This document shows, piece by piece, positions 25,330 through 34,023 of a stretch of DNA of 64,000 bases (position 1 is the stretch's first letter; the number at the start of each line of letters is the position of its first letter). Location: positions 1,628,681 to 1,692,680 of the forward strand of contig NZ_BSTD01000001.1 of NCBI RefSeq assembly GCF_030269325.1. Direction: 5' to 3'. Both the position numbers and the translations under genes were made by a program. This DNA is from Amycolatopsis sp. NBRC 101858. GTDB taxonomy: Bacteria; Actinomycetota; Actinomycetes; Mycobacteriales; Pseudonocardiaceae. The notes beneath the pieces are model-generated. The model saw nothing but the letters and a program-made list of their open reading frames with translations, was not told the DNA's origin and made no database searches.

Positions 25330-25917
25330 TCAGGCGATCGAGTAGTGGAGGTGGGTGACACCGGGTGCGGGAACGGCTTCGACCAGCCGCAACCGTACGT
25401 GCGCAGGCAGCTCCTGGAAGAACGACCGTCCGCCGCCGAGCAGCACGGGCACCTGGTGGAGGACGAACTCGTCGACGAGCCCCGCCGCCAGCGCCGCGGT
25501 CAGGACACCGCCGCCCATCAGGCCGACGTCCTTCCCCCCGGCCGCCTCACGCGCAGCTTCGATGGCCTCTTCGACGTCGCCGAACAGCGCCTGCCGCGAG
25601 GTCAGCTCCGGTGCCGGCCGATGGCTGACGAGGAAGAGCGGGGCGTTCGGGTGCGGGCTGCCGCCGCCGAAGTGGTCCGAGTCCTCGTAGGTGTTGCGGC
25701 CGGCCACGATCGCGCCGACGCGGCCGGCGAGGCTGTCGAAAACACGGGCGCTCGGCTCGCTGAGGTTGAAGAAGTCGAACACCCGGCTCTGCGTGTCGCC
25801 GTCGGTGTACCAGTCGAAGAGCGTGCCGCCGTCGCCGAGGCCGTGCCCGGGGCCGGCGCCGCGGCCGGTGATGTACCCGTCCACCGACACCGCGTGGGCG
25901 CTGAAGACCTTGCTCAT
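25330..25917 (-). CDS. Dihydrofolate reductase / RibD C-terminal-like reductase
   Basis: 195-aa protein of the RibD C-terminal domain family: FSAHAVSVDGYITG at the start, GAIVAGRNTYEDSDHFGG in the middle, and GGKDVGLMGGGVLTAALAAG with DEFVLHQVPVLLGGG near the end, the NADPH-binding loops. Substrate unknown. An AAAGGA site precedes ATG 25917. It is divergent from an HxlR gene across a spacer with repeated AGTTCCTT elements and is probably controlled by it; the PPOX gene follows 11 bp downstream. Confidence 0.88.
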   Translation of the reverse strand: MSKVFSAHAVSVDGYITGRGAGPGHGLGDGGTLFDWYTDGDTQSRVFDFFNLSEPSARVFDSLAGRVGAIVAGRNTYEDSDHFGGGSPHPNAPLFLVSHRPAPELTSRQALFGDVEEAIEAAREAAGGKDVGLMGGGVLTAALAAGLVDEFVLHQVPVLLGGGRSFFQELPAHVRLRLVEAVPAPGVTHLHYSIA

Positions 25918-25934
25918 CGCTGCGATCCTTTCGG

Positions 25935-25986
25935 AGTTCCTTGAGGAGACTCCAGAACCGTAGCAGCTCAAGTTCCTTAAGGGAAC
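25935..25986. promoter_or_regulatory. Paired operator repeats between reductase and HxlR genes
   Basis: Two related elements, AGTTCCTTGAGGAGAC (25935-25950) and AGTTCCTTAAGGGAAC (25971-25986), 36 bp apart centre to centre. Each is itself nearly palindromic (TTCCTTAAGGgAA). They flank both starts and suit binding of two HxlR dimers. Confidence 0.55.
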
Positions 25987-26007
25987 CCTGAGTGCTAAAG
26001 TGACCTC

Positions 26008-26463
26008 ATGCAGCGGACGAACTTCAGCGAACTGGCCGCGTGCTCGATCGCGCGCACGCTCGACGTCATCGGTGAGCCCTGGTCGCCGCTGATCCTGCGG
26101 GACGTCTGGGTCGGGATCAGCCGGTTCGAGCAGATCCAGGCCGACCTCGGCATCTCGCGCAAGGTCCTCACCGAGCGCCTGAACCACCTCGCCGACCAGG
26201 GCATCGTCGAGCGGCGGCCGTACGACCGGCGGCCGCGCTACGAATACGTCCTCACCGAAAAGGGCACCGAGCTCGTCGACATGCTCATGGTCATGACCCG
26301 CTGGGGCGACAAGTGGCTCGCGGGCGAGGCCGGCCCGCCGGTCCTCTACCAGCACCACGCGTGCGGCGAGATCACCACCGTCGACCTGCGCTGCACCCAC
26401 TGCGGCGAGCCGATGCACGCGCGCGACATCGATCCGCTCCCCGGCCCCGGCTCGGCGAACTGA
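26008..26463 (+). CDS. HxlR-family regulator with C-terminal cysteine cluster
   Basis: 151-aa winged-helix regulator: CSIARTLDVIGEPWSPLILRD, SRFEQIQADLGISRKVLTER and LNHLADQGIVERRPYDRRPR are the HxlR core. Unlike the 6.2-kb HxlR it has a tail of about 35 residues, HHACGEITTVDLRCTHCGEP, that could form a zinc ribbon. Divergent from the RibD-like reductase. Its stop is 3 bp from the convergent MarR stop. Confidence 0.9.
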   Translation: MQRTNFSELAACSIARTLDVIGEPWSPLILRDVWVGISRFEQIQADLGISRKVLTERLNHLADQGIVERRPYDRRPRYEYVLTEKGTELVDMLMVMTRWGDKWLAGEAGPPVLYQHHACGEITTVDLRCTHCGEPMHARDIDPLPGPGSAN

Positions 26464-26466
26464 CCG

Positions 26467-26913
26467 TCAGAGCAGCCTGGGCTGGGCCGCGGTCTCCCGC
26501 AGCCGCCGCAAGGTGCGCAACGTCGTCTCCAGATCCTCTTGGGACACCGATTGCGCCACGTCCTCCGCCCACTCGACCTGCGCCGTCCCCAGCTCGCGCA
26601 GCGCCTCCTTCGCCCGCCGCGTCACCGACAACAGCGGCGCCCGCGCGTCGGCCGGGTTCGGCAGGCGGTCGAGCATTCCGTTGCGCAGCAAGCGGTTCAC
26701 CGTCTCCTGCACGCTCTGCCGGCGCAGCCCGCGGCGACGTGCGACCTCCGCCGCGGTCGCCGGGCCGTCCTCGAGGAAGCCGAGGACCTGCCACTGCGCC
26801 GCCGTCAGCCCGACCGGCTCCGTCAGCGCGTCTCCGGCGGCCAGGAAGCCGCCGTTGCACGCGAAGACCGCGTCGATCACCCGGGTGAAAGTCTCCGCTC
26901 GAAGGGACCGCAT
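26467..26913 (-). CDS. MarR-family transcriptional regulator
   Basis: 148-aa regulator: LTAAQWQVLGFLEDGPATAA, the recognition helix ARRRGLRRQSVQETVNRLL and the wing LPNPADARAPLLSVTRR. The ATG at 26913 (MRSLRAETF) is chosen because the frame upstream crosses the operator. An 18-bp perfect palindrome lies 18 bp upstream, directly between this gene and the divergent DUF1579 gene, so auto- and cross-regulation are likely. Confidence 0.9.
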   Translation of the reverse strand: MRSLRAETFTRVIDAVFACNGGFLAAGDALTEPVGLTAAQWQVLGFLEDGPATAAEVARRRGLRRQSVQETVNRLLRNGMLDRLPNPADARAPLLSVTRRAKEALRELGTAQVEWAEDVAQSVSQEDLETTLRTLRRLRETAAQPRLL

Positions 26914-26931
26914 GCGTGCTAGTCTCGCACA

Positions 26932-26949
26932 TCGACAGGTACCTGTCGA
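26932..26949. promoter_or_regulatory. Perfect 18-bp palindromic operator
   Basis: TCGACAGGTACCTGTCGA, fully symmetric, centred between the divergent marR and DUF1579 starts (18 bp and 13 bp away). Almost certainly the binding site of the adjacent MarR protein. Confidence 0.8.
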
Positions 26950-26962
26950 AATGGAGACGACC

Positions 26963-27430
26963 ATGGACATGCCCAACCTCGGGCCCGCGCACGACGCCCT
27001 CAAGGCCTTCATCGGCGACTGGACCGGCACCGAAGAGCTCGCCGCCTCACCGTGGGCGCCGGCCTCGACCGCGCGCGCCGACTGCGAATACCGCTTGGCG
27101 CTCAACGGTTTCGCGCTGGTCCAGGAGTACCGCCAGCGCCGCGAAGACGGCACGGAGTTCCTGGGGCACAACATTTTCACCGTCGACCCGCAGACCAGCG
27201 AAACGCTCTGGTACGGCTTCGACAGCTACGGCTTCCCACCCGAGTCACCCGCCCGCGGCGGGTGGGACGGCGCCACGCTCGTCCTGGACAAGAAGACCGC
27301 CCGCGGGGTGGCCCGGCACCGCCTCACCCCGGACGGCGACAGCCTGACCCACGAAATCGACCTCAAGATGGGCGAAGACCGCGAATTCAGCCCATTTCTG
27401 CGCGCACGGTACACCCGCGAAAACGGGTAG
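26963..27430 (+). CDS. DUF1579 family protein
   Basis: 155-aa protein: MDMPNLGPAHDALKAFIGDW is the family opening, then WTGTEEL, YRLALNGFALVQEYRQ and HNIFTVDPQTSETLWYGFDSYGF, consistent with a lipocalin-like beta barrel. Function of the family is unknown. ATG 26963 has GGAG 6 nt upstream; an in-frame ATG at 26951 would swallow that site. It is probably the MarR target and is followed by a long hairpin terminator. Confidence 0.82.
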   Translation: MDMPNLGPAHDALKAFIGDWTGTEELAASPWAPASTARADCEYRLALNGFALVQEYRQRREDGTEFLGHNIFTVDPQTSETLWYGFDSYGFPPESPARGGWDGATLVLDKKTARGVARHRLTPDGDSLTHEIDLKMGEDREFSPFLRARYTRENG

Positions 27431-27432
27431 GA

Positions 27433-27482
27433 GGAAACAGGCGACGCCCCTCCCCCCTGGCACGAGGACGTCACCTGTTTCC
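27433..27482 (+). terminator. Long hairpin terminator after the DUF1579 gene
   Basis: 14-bp stem with one mismatch: GGAAACAGGCGACG (27433-27446) and CGTCACCTGTTTCC (27469-27482), 22-nt loop, starting just past the stop codon. Confidence 0.75.
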
Positions 27483-27732
27483 GGTCTCTGCCACCACATT
27501 CGCGAACCTGCCGATGCGGGCGGTCCAGCGCTGGGTCAATTACACAACAGTTATTAGTTATTCGGTCTTGCTCATTTTCGCACCTTGCAGCGAGTGTGTC
27601 CCCGAAGTCGCCGGAGGCCCAGAGAAAACGATTACTTTCACCCGAACGGCCTAACCCTTACGGCCGCTCACCGGGAGGTCGCCGCCGCGCGAGCGTCCGG
27701 AATTGTCGGACCCCCGGAGTAGAGATGGTGGC
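27483..27732 (+). promoter_or_regulatory. AT-rich promoter region of the ABC exporter
   Basis: About 250 bp without a credible ORF. The stretch 27535-27585 is conspicuously AT-rich (includes GTTATTAGTTATTC) compared with the surroundings and should contain the promoter for the ABC transporter gene. I cannot name individual boxes. Confidence 0.4.
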
Positions 27733-29718
27733 GTGCGCAGATCCGCCGGAACACCCCAGGACACCACGGAATCGCCCCCGCTGATCGGGGTCGAGAACCT
27801 GAAGATGCCCGAGTGGGCGCGCGTCGACGAACGCGTGGCCGACGCCGGGTTCGGGCAGGCCGTGCGCGCGCTGCCGGCCGCGATCGCCGTCGTGCTGCGG
27901 CTGGCTTGGCGGACGTCGCCACGGCTGACGCTGCTGGCCGGCTTGGTGCACGTCGTCTCGGGCTGCGTCACGGCGTTCGGGCTGCTCGCCACCGCGAACG
28001 TCTTCACCGCGCTGCTCGAACAGGGCCCGACGCCGGAGCGGGTGTTGCAGTCGCTGCCGGCGATCGCGGTCGTCATGGGTTCGTACGCGGCGCGCGCACT
28101 GCTGGACGCCGCGGTCGCGGCCGTCGAGGGGGCGCTGCGGCCCCGCGTCACGGCGGCGGCCGACGACGCGGTGACGTCGGCGGTCGTGCGCGTCGGGCTG
28201 ATCGCGTTCGAGGACGCGGACTTCCGCGAGCTGGCCCGGCAGGGCGCGCGGTTCGGCGTCCGGGCGATCGAGACGAGCCTGCGCCGGGTGGCCGACCTGA
28301 CGTCGTCGGCGATCTCGCTCGCGGCGGCGATGCTCACCGCGGGCCTGCTCAACCCGTGGCTGGCGCCGGTGCTGCTGCTCGCCGCGGCGGCCGACGGCTG
28401 GGCCGCCGCCCGCGTCGCGAAGCTGAACTACCGGCACTTCCTCGACACGGTCGGGCGCAACATCCGCAAGTCGGTCGTCGAGGAGGTCGCCACCTGGCGG
28501 TCGATGGCCCTCGAGCGGCACGCGCTGACGCTGCAGGAGCCGTTGCTCGGCGAGTACCGGCGCATCTCGCGCAGCCTGGCGAGGGAGGAGGTCCGGCTGG
28601 CGCACCGCAGCAACCTGGTGCGCACGACCGGCCGGGCGGCGGCCGGGTTCGGCACCGCCGTCGCGTACCTGGTGCTCGGCTGGCTGCTCTACTCCGGCGG
28701 GATGGAGCTGGCCCTGGCCGGCACGGCGGTGCTGGCGATGCGCACGGCGTCGACGGCGCTGTCCAACACCATGCGCGCGGTCAACTCGCTGTACGAGGAC
28801 TCGTTCTACATCGGGTTCTACAACCAGCTGCTGGCGGAGTCGGCGGCGCGGCAACCACCGCCGGCCGCGCTGCCCGCGCCCGCCGACCCGGAGGAGATCC
28901 GGCTGGAGAACGTCACGTTCAGCTACCCGGGCCAGCAACGCCCGGCGCTGCGCGACATCTCGCTGACCATCCGGCGCGGCGAGGTGGTCGCGCTGGTCGG
29001 GGAGAACGGCTCCGGCAAGACCACCCTCGGCAAGCTGCTGACCGGGCTCTACCCACCGGACGAAGGCGTGGTGCGCTGGGACGGCGTCGACCTGGCGCGG
29101 GCGGACCCGGCATCGGTGCACGCGAACATCGCGGTGATCGCGCAGGAGCCGGCGGAGTGGCCGATGACGGCGGCGAACAACATCACGGTGGGCCGCCTCG
29201 GCCGCGCCGACCCGGACGGCCGGGCGTGGCGCGAAGCGGTGGGCTACTCGGGCGCGGACGAGGTGATCGAGTCGTTGCCCGCCAAGGAGAACACGGTGCT
29301 GTCGAAGAAGTTCGACGAGGGCCACGACCTGTCCGGCGGCCAGTGGCAGCGCATGGGCATCGCCCGCGGAATCTACCGGGACGCCTCGGTCCTGGTGGCC
29401 GACGAACCCACGGCGGCCCTGGACGCCCGAGCGGAGGCCCGGGTGTTCGCGGGCCTCCAGCACGCAACCGCATCCCACAACGGCCGCCGCACGACGGTCC
29501 TGGTGACGCACCGGCTGGCCAACATCCGTTCGGCGGACCGGATCCTGGTGCTGGAGAAGGGAAGACTGATCGAGCAGGGAACCCACGAGGAGCTGATCAC
29601 GGCGCGCGGGCTGTACCACGAGCTGTACGAAATCCAGGCACGCGCATACCGCAACGGCACAGAGGTCCCCGCACCCCGAGCCGCCCACAGCACGGCCCCG
29701 GAGACACCTGAACGCTGA
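27733..29718 (+). CDS. ABC transporter, fused permease and ATPase (exporter type)
   Basis: About 661 aa half-transporter. Five to six transmembrane helices lie in residues 40-310. The ATPase domain has Walker A ENGSGKTTLGKLL, Q-loop VIAQEPAEWPM, signature DLSGGQWQRMGIARG, Walker B VLVADEPTAALD and H-loop VLVTHRLANIR. The first 35 residues are hydrophilic. The start is uncertain: GTG 27733 and TTG 27703 are both possible. A lone half-transporter probably works as a homodimer. Exporters with this degenerate membrane domain occur near peptide-natural-product genes, but none is seen here; the cargo is unknown. Confidence 0.9.
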   Translation: MRRSAGTPQDTTESPPLIGVENLKMPEWARVDERVADAGFGQAVRALPAAIAVVLRLAWRTSPRLTLLAGLVHVVSGCVTAFGLLATANVFTALLEQGPTPERVLQSLPAIAVVMGSYAARALLDAAVAAVEGALRPRVTAAADDAVTSAVVRVGLIAFEDADFRELARQGARFGVRAIETSLRRVADLTSSAISLAAAMLTAGLLNPWLAPVLLLAAAADGWAAARVAKLNYRHFLDTVGRNIRKSVVEEVATWRSMALERHALTLQEPLLGEYRRISRSLAREEVRLAHRSNLVRTTGRAAAGFGTAVAYLVLGWLLYSGGMELALAGTAVLAMRTASTALSNTMRAVNSLYEDSFYIGFYNQLLAESAARQPPPAALPAPADPEEIRLENVTFSYPGQQRPALRDISLTIRRGEVVALVGENGSGKTTLGKLLTGLYPPDEGVVRWDGVDLARADPASVHANIAVIAQEPAEWPMTAANNITVGRLGRADPDGRAWREAVGYSGADEVIESLPAKENTVLSKKFDEGHDLSGGQWQRMGIARGIYRDASVLVADEPTAALDARAEARVFAGLQHATASHNGRRTTVLVTHRLANIRSADRILVLEKGRLIEQGTHEELITARGLYHELYEIQARAYRNGTEVPAPRAAHSTAPETPER

Positions 29719-30127
29719 CCACACGCGCCGGCGCGCCCGCCGAGACCAGACCGGTCCACCCGATCAAGCCGGCCTCCAGCCGCCGCACACGCGCGCCACC
29801 CCACCCACCGCAACCCGCGCACGGCCACACAGGCGCCAGCCCCGCCCGGCCGGGACCTGCGCAGGGCAACCCGGACCACGCACGCCCCGGCTGCCGCCCA
29901 CACACGCCCCCCACCCGCCGCAACCCGCGCACGCGCCGGCCCCGCCCGCCGCAACCCGCGCAGGGCCTACCCGGACCAAGCACGCCCCACTTCTGGCCGC
30001 ACGCGCCAGTCCCTCCCACTGCGGGCGTACCGGATGCGCCACCTGCTGCCCTCCCCGCACCCGGCCAGCGGATTTACCCCCGGCGACCGGGCGGGGCAGA
30101 CTGGCCTGCCGAGCCGGAGGAGGCCCG
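29719..30127. repeat. C-rich intergenic region with imperfect tandem duplication
   Basis: 409 bp with no credible gene, almost G-free for long runs on the plus strand. Two related units of about 80-90 bp are visible (about 29801-29888 and 29908-29988): both run from ACCGCAACCCGCGCACG-like sequence through CCCGCCCG to GCGCAGGGC-ACCCGGACCA-GCACGCCCC. Three copies of CCGCAACCCGCGCA occur (about 29808, 29918, 29949). The last about 100 bp must hold the promoter of the WS/DGAT gene. Confidence 0.6.
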
Positions 30128-31603
30128 ATGCGTCAGCTCACCCCACTCGACGTCCAGTTCCTCAACGCCGAGTCCACCACCACGACCGGGCATGTCGGCG
30201 GCCTCTCGATCCTCGATCCCTCGACCGCTCCGGGCGGCCGGCTCACCCTCGATGACCTTCGGGAGCTCATCGGCGAGCGGCTGCACCTCGCCAAGCCGCT
30301 CCGCTGGCGGCTGCTGCCCGTGCCGCTCGGGCTCGACCACCCCTACTGGATCGACGATCCCGAGTTCGACCTCGAGTACCACGTCCGCGAGATCGCCCTG
30401 CCCGCGCCGGGCGACGAACGGCAGCTCGCCGAGCAGATCTCGCGGCTCACCGCGCGGCCGCTCGACCGGCGGCGGCCGCTCTGGGAGGCCTACCTCGTCC
30501 ACGGTCTGCAGGACGGCAACGTCGCCGTCTACACGAAGGTCCACCACAGCGCCATAGACGGCGTCTCCGGAGCCGAGCTCATCGGCGTCCTCATGGACAC
30601 CACCGCCGAGCCGCCACCGGCAAAACCGCCTGAGACTCCACACAAGGAGTCCGTGCCCAGCGGCGCGGAACTCGCCTTCAACGGGGTGAAACGGCTCGCG
30701 CTGCACCCCGTCAAAGCCGCGCTGCAGGTGCCGAAACTGCTCCAGCACCTCGACGAAGTCCCCGGCCTCGCCCGCTACCCCGGCGTCGGGCTGCTCGCGA
30801 AGGCCGGCAGCGTGCTCAACCGCGTCACCCGGCAGGGCTCCGGCCGCCACGAAGCCGACCGGCCGCGGCTCGTCGCGCCCGACACGCCGTTCAACGGGCC
30901 GATCAGCCCCCACCGCCGCTTCGCGTACGGCTCGCTGCCCCTCGACGAGGTCAAGCACGTCAAGAACACCTTCGGCGTCACGGTGAACGACGTCGTCATG
31001 GCGTTGTGCGCGAGCGTGATGCGCCGGTGGCTGGTCGACCACGACGCCCTGCCCGACCAGCCGCTCGTCACGCTCGTCCCGCTGTCGGTGCGCACGCCCG
31101 AGCAGGCGAAGGACGCCGGCAACCAGGTGTCGGTCATGCTCGCGCCGCTGCCGACGCACCTCGCCGACCCCGCCGCGCGGCTGGCCGAGGTCACCACCGC
31201 GATGGTCGCCGCGAAGCAGCGGTACCAGCCGCTGCCGGCGTCGTGGCTGGTCGACTTCAGCGGGATGCTGCCGGCCGCGCTCGGCGGGCTCGCCGCCCGC
31301 GCCACCATGAAGTTCCTCGGGGCCACCGCGCCGGTCGTGAACCTCGTCGTCTCGAACGTGCCCGGGTCGCAGAGCCCGCTGTACCTCGCCGGCGCGCGGC
31401 TGCTCGCGAACTACCCGGTGTCCGCGATCACCGACGCGAGTGGCGGGCTGAACATCACCGTGATGTCCTACGACGGCAAGCTGGACTTCGGGTTCGTCGC
31501 CTGCCGCGAGCTGATCCCGGACGTCTGGGACCTGATCGACCACCTGCACGACGCGCTGGCCGAGCTCACCAAGCTGGCCGCCGAGCACACCCGGGAGGCT
31601 TGA
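30128..31603 (+). CDS. Wax ester synthase / diacylglycerol acyltransferase (WS/DGAT)
   Basis: 491-aa acyl-CoA-dependent acyltransferase making triacylglycerol or wax esters as storage lipid. Start MRQLTPLDVQFLNAES, then PLWEAYLVHG, the catalytic HHxxxDG motif as HHSAIDG (His about 139-140, Asp 144), and in the second half VNDVVMALCASVMRRWL, PLSVRTPEQAKDAGNQVS and NLVVSNVPGS, all family hallmarks. A GGAGGAGG-type site precedes the ATG. It overlaps the following hydrolase by one nucleotide (TGATG). Confidence 0.95.
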   Translation: MRQLTPLDVQFLNAESTTTTGHVGGLSILDPSTAPGGRLTLDDLRELIGERLHLAKPLRWRLLPVPLGLDHPYWIDDPEFDLEYHVREIALPAPGDERQLAEQISRLTARPLDRRRPLWEAYLVHGLQDGNVAVYTKVHHSAIDGVSGAELIGVLMDTTAEPPPAKPPETPHKESVPSGAELAFNGVKRLALHPVKAALQVPKLLQHLDEVPGLARYPGVGLLAKAGSVLNRVTRQGSGRHEADRPRLVAPDTPFNGPISPHRRFAYGSLPLDEVKHVKNTFGVTVNDVVMALCASVMRRWLVDHDALPDQPLVTLVPLSVRTPEQAKDAGNQVSVMLAPLPTHLADPAARLAEVTTAMVAAKQRYQPLPASWLVDFSGMLPAALGGLAARATMKFLGATAPVVNLVVSNVPGSQSPLYLAGARLLANYPVSAITDASGGLNITVMSYDGKLDFGFVACRELIPDVWDLIDHLHDALAELTKLAAEHTREA

Positions 31604-32487
31604 TGGCGGAGCGGCTCGCGGAGGTCAACGGCGTCGAGCTGTGCCACGAGACGTTCGGCGACGCGGACGGCCGACCGCTGCTGCTCGTCATGGGGCTCGG
31701 CGCGCCGATGATCTGGTGGGACGAGGAGTTCTGCGAAACCCTGGCCGCACAAGGGTTTCACGTCATCCGGTTCGACAACCGGGACGCGGGACGGTCCAGC
31801 CGGATGCGCGGCCGGGCCAACCTCGGGCAGGCGTACCTGCTGCACCGCGCGCCGTACTCGCTCGCGGACATGGCCGCCGACGCCGCGGGCCTGCTCGACG
31901 TGCTGGGCATCCCGGCCGCGCACGTCGTGGGCGCGTCGATGGGCGGGATGATCGCCCAGACCCTGGCCATCCGGCACCCCGAGCGGGTCCGGTCGCTGAC
32001 GTCGATCATGTCCACCACCGGCGGGCGGCTGGTCGGCCGGCCGAGCCCGAAGGCGATGTCGATGCTGCTCAGCGCGCCGCCGCGCGACCGCGCGGGCTAC
32101 GTCGAGCTGCTCGTGCGGACGTTCCGGCTGATCGGCTCGCCGGGCTACCCGTTCGACGAGGCGCGGATGCGCGACCGCGCCGAGCGGACGTTCGACCGCG
32201 GCGTCCACCCGGGCGGCACGGTCCGCCAGCTCGCGGCGATCATGGCCGAACGCGACCGCGGGCCCCGGCTGCGCAAGGTGCGGGTGCCGGCGCTGGTGGT
32301 CCACGGCGCCCGCGACCCGCTGGTCCACGTGTCCGGCGGCCGCGCGACGGCCCGCGCGATCCCGGGCGCGGACCTCGACATCGTCCCCGGCATGGGCCAC
32401 GACCTGCCCCGCGCTGTCTGGCCGCGGGTGGTCAAGGGCATCACGCGCATCGCCGACCGGGCCGAGGCCGTCAACCGGCGAGCGTGA
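31603..32487 (+). CDS. Alpha/beta-fold hydrolase
   Basis: 294-aa hydrolase: LLLVMGLGAPMIWWDEEF (oxyanion region), FDNRDAGRSS, nucleophile elbow GASMGG, acid in HGARDPLVH and His in GMGHDLPR, giving a complete Ser-Asp-His triad. The start is coupled to the WS/DGAT stop, so it may hydrolyse or trim the same lipids; that is inferred. Its last 17 bp overlap the convergent hydratase-family gene. Confidence 0.9.
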   Translation: MAERLAEVNGVELCHETFGDADGRPLLLVMGLGAPMIWWDEEFCETLAAQGFHVIRFDNRDAGRSSRMRGRANLGQAYLLHRAPYSLADMAADAAGLLDVLGIPAAHVVGASMGGMIAQTLAIRHPERVRSLTSIMSTTGGRLVGRPSPKAMSMLLSAPPRDRAGYVELLVRTFRLIGSPGYPFDEARMRDRAERTFDRGVHPGGTVRQLAAIMAERDRGPRLRKVRVPALVVHGARDPLVHVSGGRATARAIPGADLDIVPGMGHDLPRAVWPRVVKGITRIADRAEAVNRRA

Positions 32488-33226
32488 TCGAGCCCAGGTG
32501 GGAGAAGTGGGCCGCGACGCGGGAGCCGGGGCGGACCGGGACCGCGTCCGTCATGCCGCCGGTCAGGACCAGCCAGCCCGGCTCCAAAGCCAGGCCCCGC
32601 GCACCCAGGGCGTTCGCCGCCAGGGCCAGCGCTTCCGCCGGGTGACCCTGGACCGCCGCGCCGGTCGCGGTGTCGACGATCTGGCCGTCGACCTCCAGCA
32701 GTGCCGCCTCCAGCGAAAGATCGAGAGAAGACGGCGGCAGCCCCACCGGGCCCACGCTGAAGTACGCCGACGAGCCGTTGTCCGCGACGGCGTCCGGGAG
32801 CGTGAAGCGGTAGTCCGCGTACCGGCTGTCGATGACCTCGATGCCGCCGTACACGCGGTCGACCGCGGCCAGCGCCGTCGCCGCCGTCACGCCCGGGCCC
32901 GCCAGCCGCGAGCCCAGCACGAAGACCAGCTCCGGCTCGGCGCGCGGGTGGATCAACGAAGGCACCGGAACTCCGGCCGGCAGGACCATCGCGTCCGTCA
33001 GCCAGGCCAGCAGCGGCGAGTCGATGCCCATCCGCTGCTGTTTCGCCCGGGACGTGAGCCCCAGCTTGAGCCCGACCAGCGTCTCGCCGCGGGCCCGCCG
33101 CAGCCGCAGGGCCTCGTCCTGGATCGCGTACGCCGTGTCGACGTCCAGCCCAGGCCAGTCCTCCGAGAGCGGAGCCCGCTCCGAAACCGTCCCCAGCAGC
33201 TCAGCGGCCGCCTCTCGCACGTTCAC
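32471..33226 (-). CDS. 2-keto-4-pentenoate hydratase / 4-oxalocrotonate decarboxylase family protein (a)
   Basis: 251-aa fumarylacetoacetase-like-fold enzyme of the hydratase/decarboxylase family of meta-cleavage pathways. Motifs: VGLKLGLTSRAKQQRMGIDS, PRAEPELVFVLGSRL, GGIEVIDSRYADYRF and VADNGSSAYFSVG. GTG start at 33226 overlaps the stop of the upstream paralogue by 4 nt. Two adjacent paralogues suggest one hydratase (DmpE-like) and one 4-oxalocrotonate decarboxylase (DmpH-like); which is which is not certain from sequence alone. Confidence 0.85.
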   Translation of the reverse strand: MNVREAAAELLGTVSERAPLSEDWPGLDVDTAYAIQDEALRLRRARGETLVGLKLGLTSRAKQQRMGIDSPLLAWLTDAMVLPAGVPVPSLIHPRAEPELVFVLGSRLAGPGVTAATALAAVDRVYGGIEVIDSRYADYRFTLPDAVADNGSSAYFSVGPVGLPPSSLDLSLEAALLEVDGQIVDTATGAAVQGHPAEALALAANALGARGLALEPGWLVLTGGMTDAVPVRPGSRVAAHFSHLGSITLAG

Positions 33227-34023
33227 GATTCCTCCGAAGCGGGAGCGAAGACCGCGGTGACACTGCCCAGGCCGGCGATGGTCGCGACGACCGTGTCGCC
33301 CGGCGACACCGGGATCGCCCGGGTCATCGACCCCGGCAGCACGACGTGCCCGGGTTCCAGGGTGACGCCCAGCGGCCCGACCGTGTTCGCCAGCCACACC
33401 AACGAGTTCAGCGGCGAGCCGAGCACCGCACCGCCCGCGCCCGTCGCCGCCACCGAACCGTTCTGGTGCAGCACGCAGCCGGCCAGCCGCAGGTCCACCG
33501 AGCCCAGCGCCGTCGGGCTGCTGCCCAGCACCACGCCGCCGGACGACGCGTTGTCCGCGATCGTGTCGAACAGCGAGATCTTCCAGTCCTGGATCCGCGA
33601 GTCGACGATCTCCAGCGACGGCAGCACGAAGTCGACCGCCCGCACCGCGTCGGCGACCGTGACACCGGGGCCGCGCAGCGCCGAGCCGAGCACGAACGCG
33701 ATCTCCGGCTCGATCCGCGGCTGCAGGAACGCCGACGTCGGGATCGGCTGGTGCTCGAGGTGGAACATGCTGCCGGTGAGGTGCCCGTAGTCGGGCTGGT
33801 CGACGCCCATCTGCCGCTGCATCGCGGCGGACGCGAGCCCGACCTTGTGCCCGCGGACGGCGTCACCGCCCTCGACCCAGTGCCGCACCTGCTCCTGCTG
33901 GATCCGGTACGCGTCTTCGATCCCCGCGTCCGGGTAGGTCTTGATCAGCGGCTCGATCGGCTCTCGCGTCGCGTAGGCCCGCGCCAGTACGGCGGCGGCC
34001 TCCTGCACCTTGCTGGCGTCCAC
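33223..34023 (-). CDS. 2-keto-4-pentenoate hydratase family protein (b)
   Basis: 266-aa paralogue of the next gene: GHKVGLASAAMQRQMGVDQP, PRIEPEIAFVLGSALRGPGV, LEIVDSRIQDWKISLFDTI and ADNASSGGVVLGSS with metal-binding Glu residues in PEIAF. GTG start (VDASKVQEAAAVL) at 34023 without a clear ribosome site. First gene of a two-gene operon. The divergent spacer carries the 14-mer shared with the quinone-stress locus at 13 kb. The dehydrogenase and aldolase of a full meta-cleavage pathway are not in the window. Confidence 0.87.
   Translation of the reverse strand: MDASKVQEAAAVLARAYATREPIEPLIKTYPDAGIEDAYRIQQEQVRHWVEGGDAVRGHKVGLASAAMQRQMGVDQPDYGHLTGSMFHLEHQPIPTSAFLQPRIEPEIAFVLGSALRGPGVTVADAVRAVDFVLPSLEIVDSRIQDWKISLFDTIADNASSGGVVLGSSPTALGSVDLRLAGCVLHQNGSVAATGAGGAVLGSPLNSLVWLANTVGPLGVTLEPGHVVLPGSMTRAIPVSPGDTVVATIAGLGSVTAVFAPASEES

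Noticed and set aside
29719..30127. C-rich repeats as a CRISPR array
   Set aside because: Only two to three imperfect units with no regular repeat-spacer pattern and no cas genes in the window.
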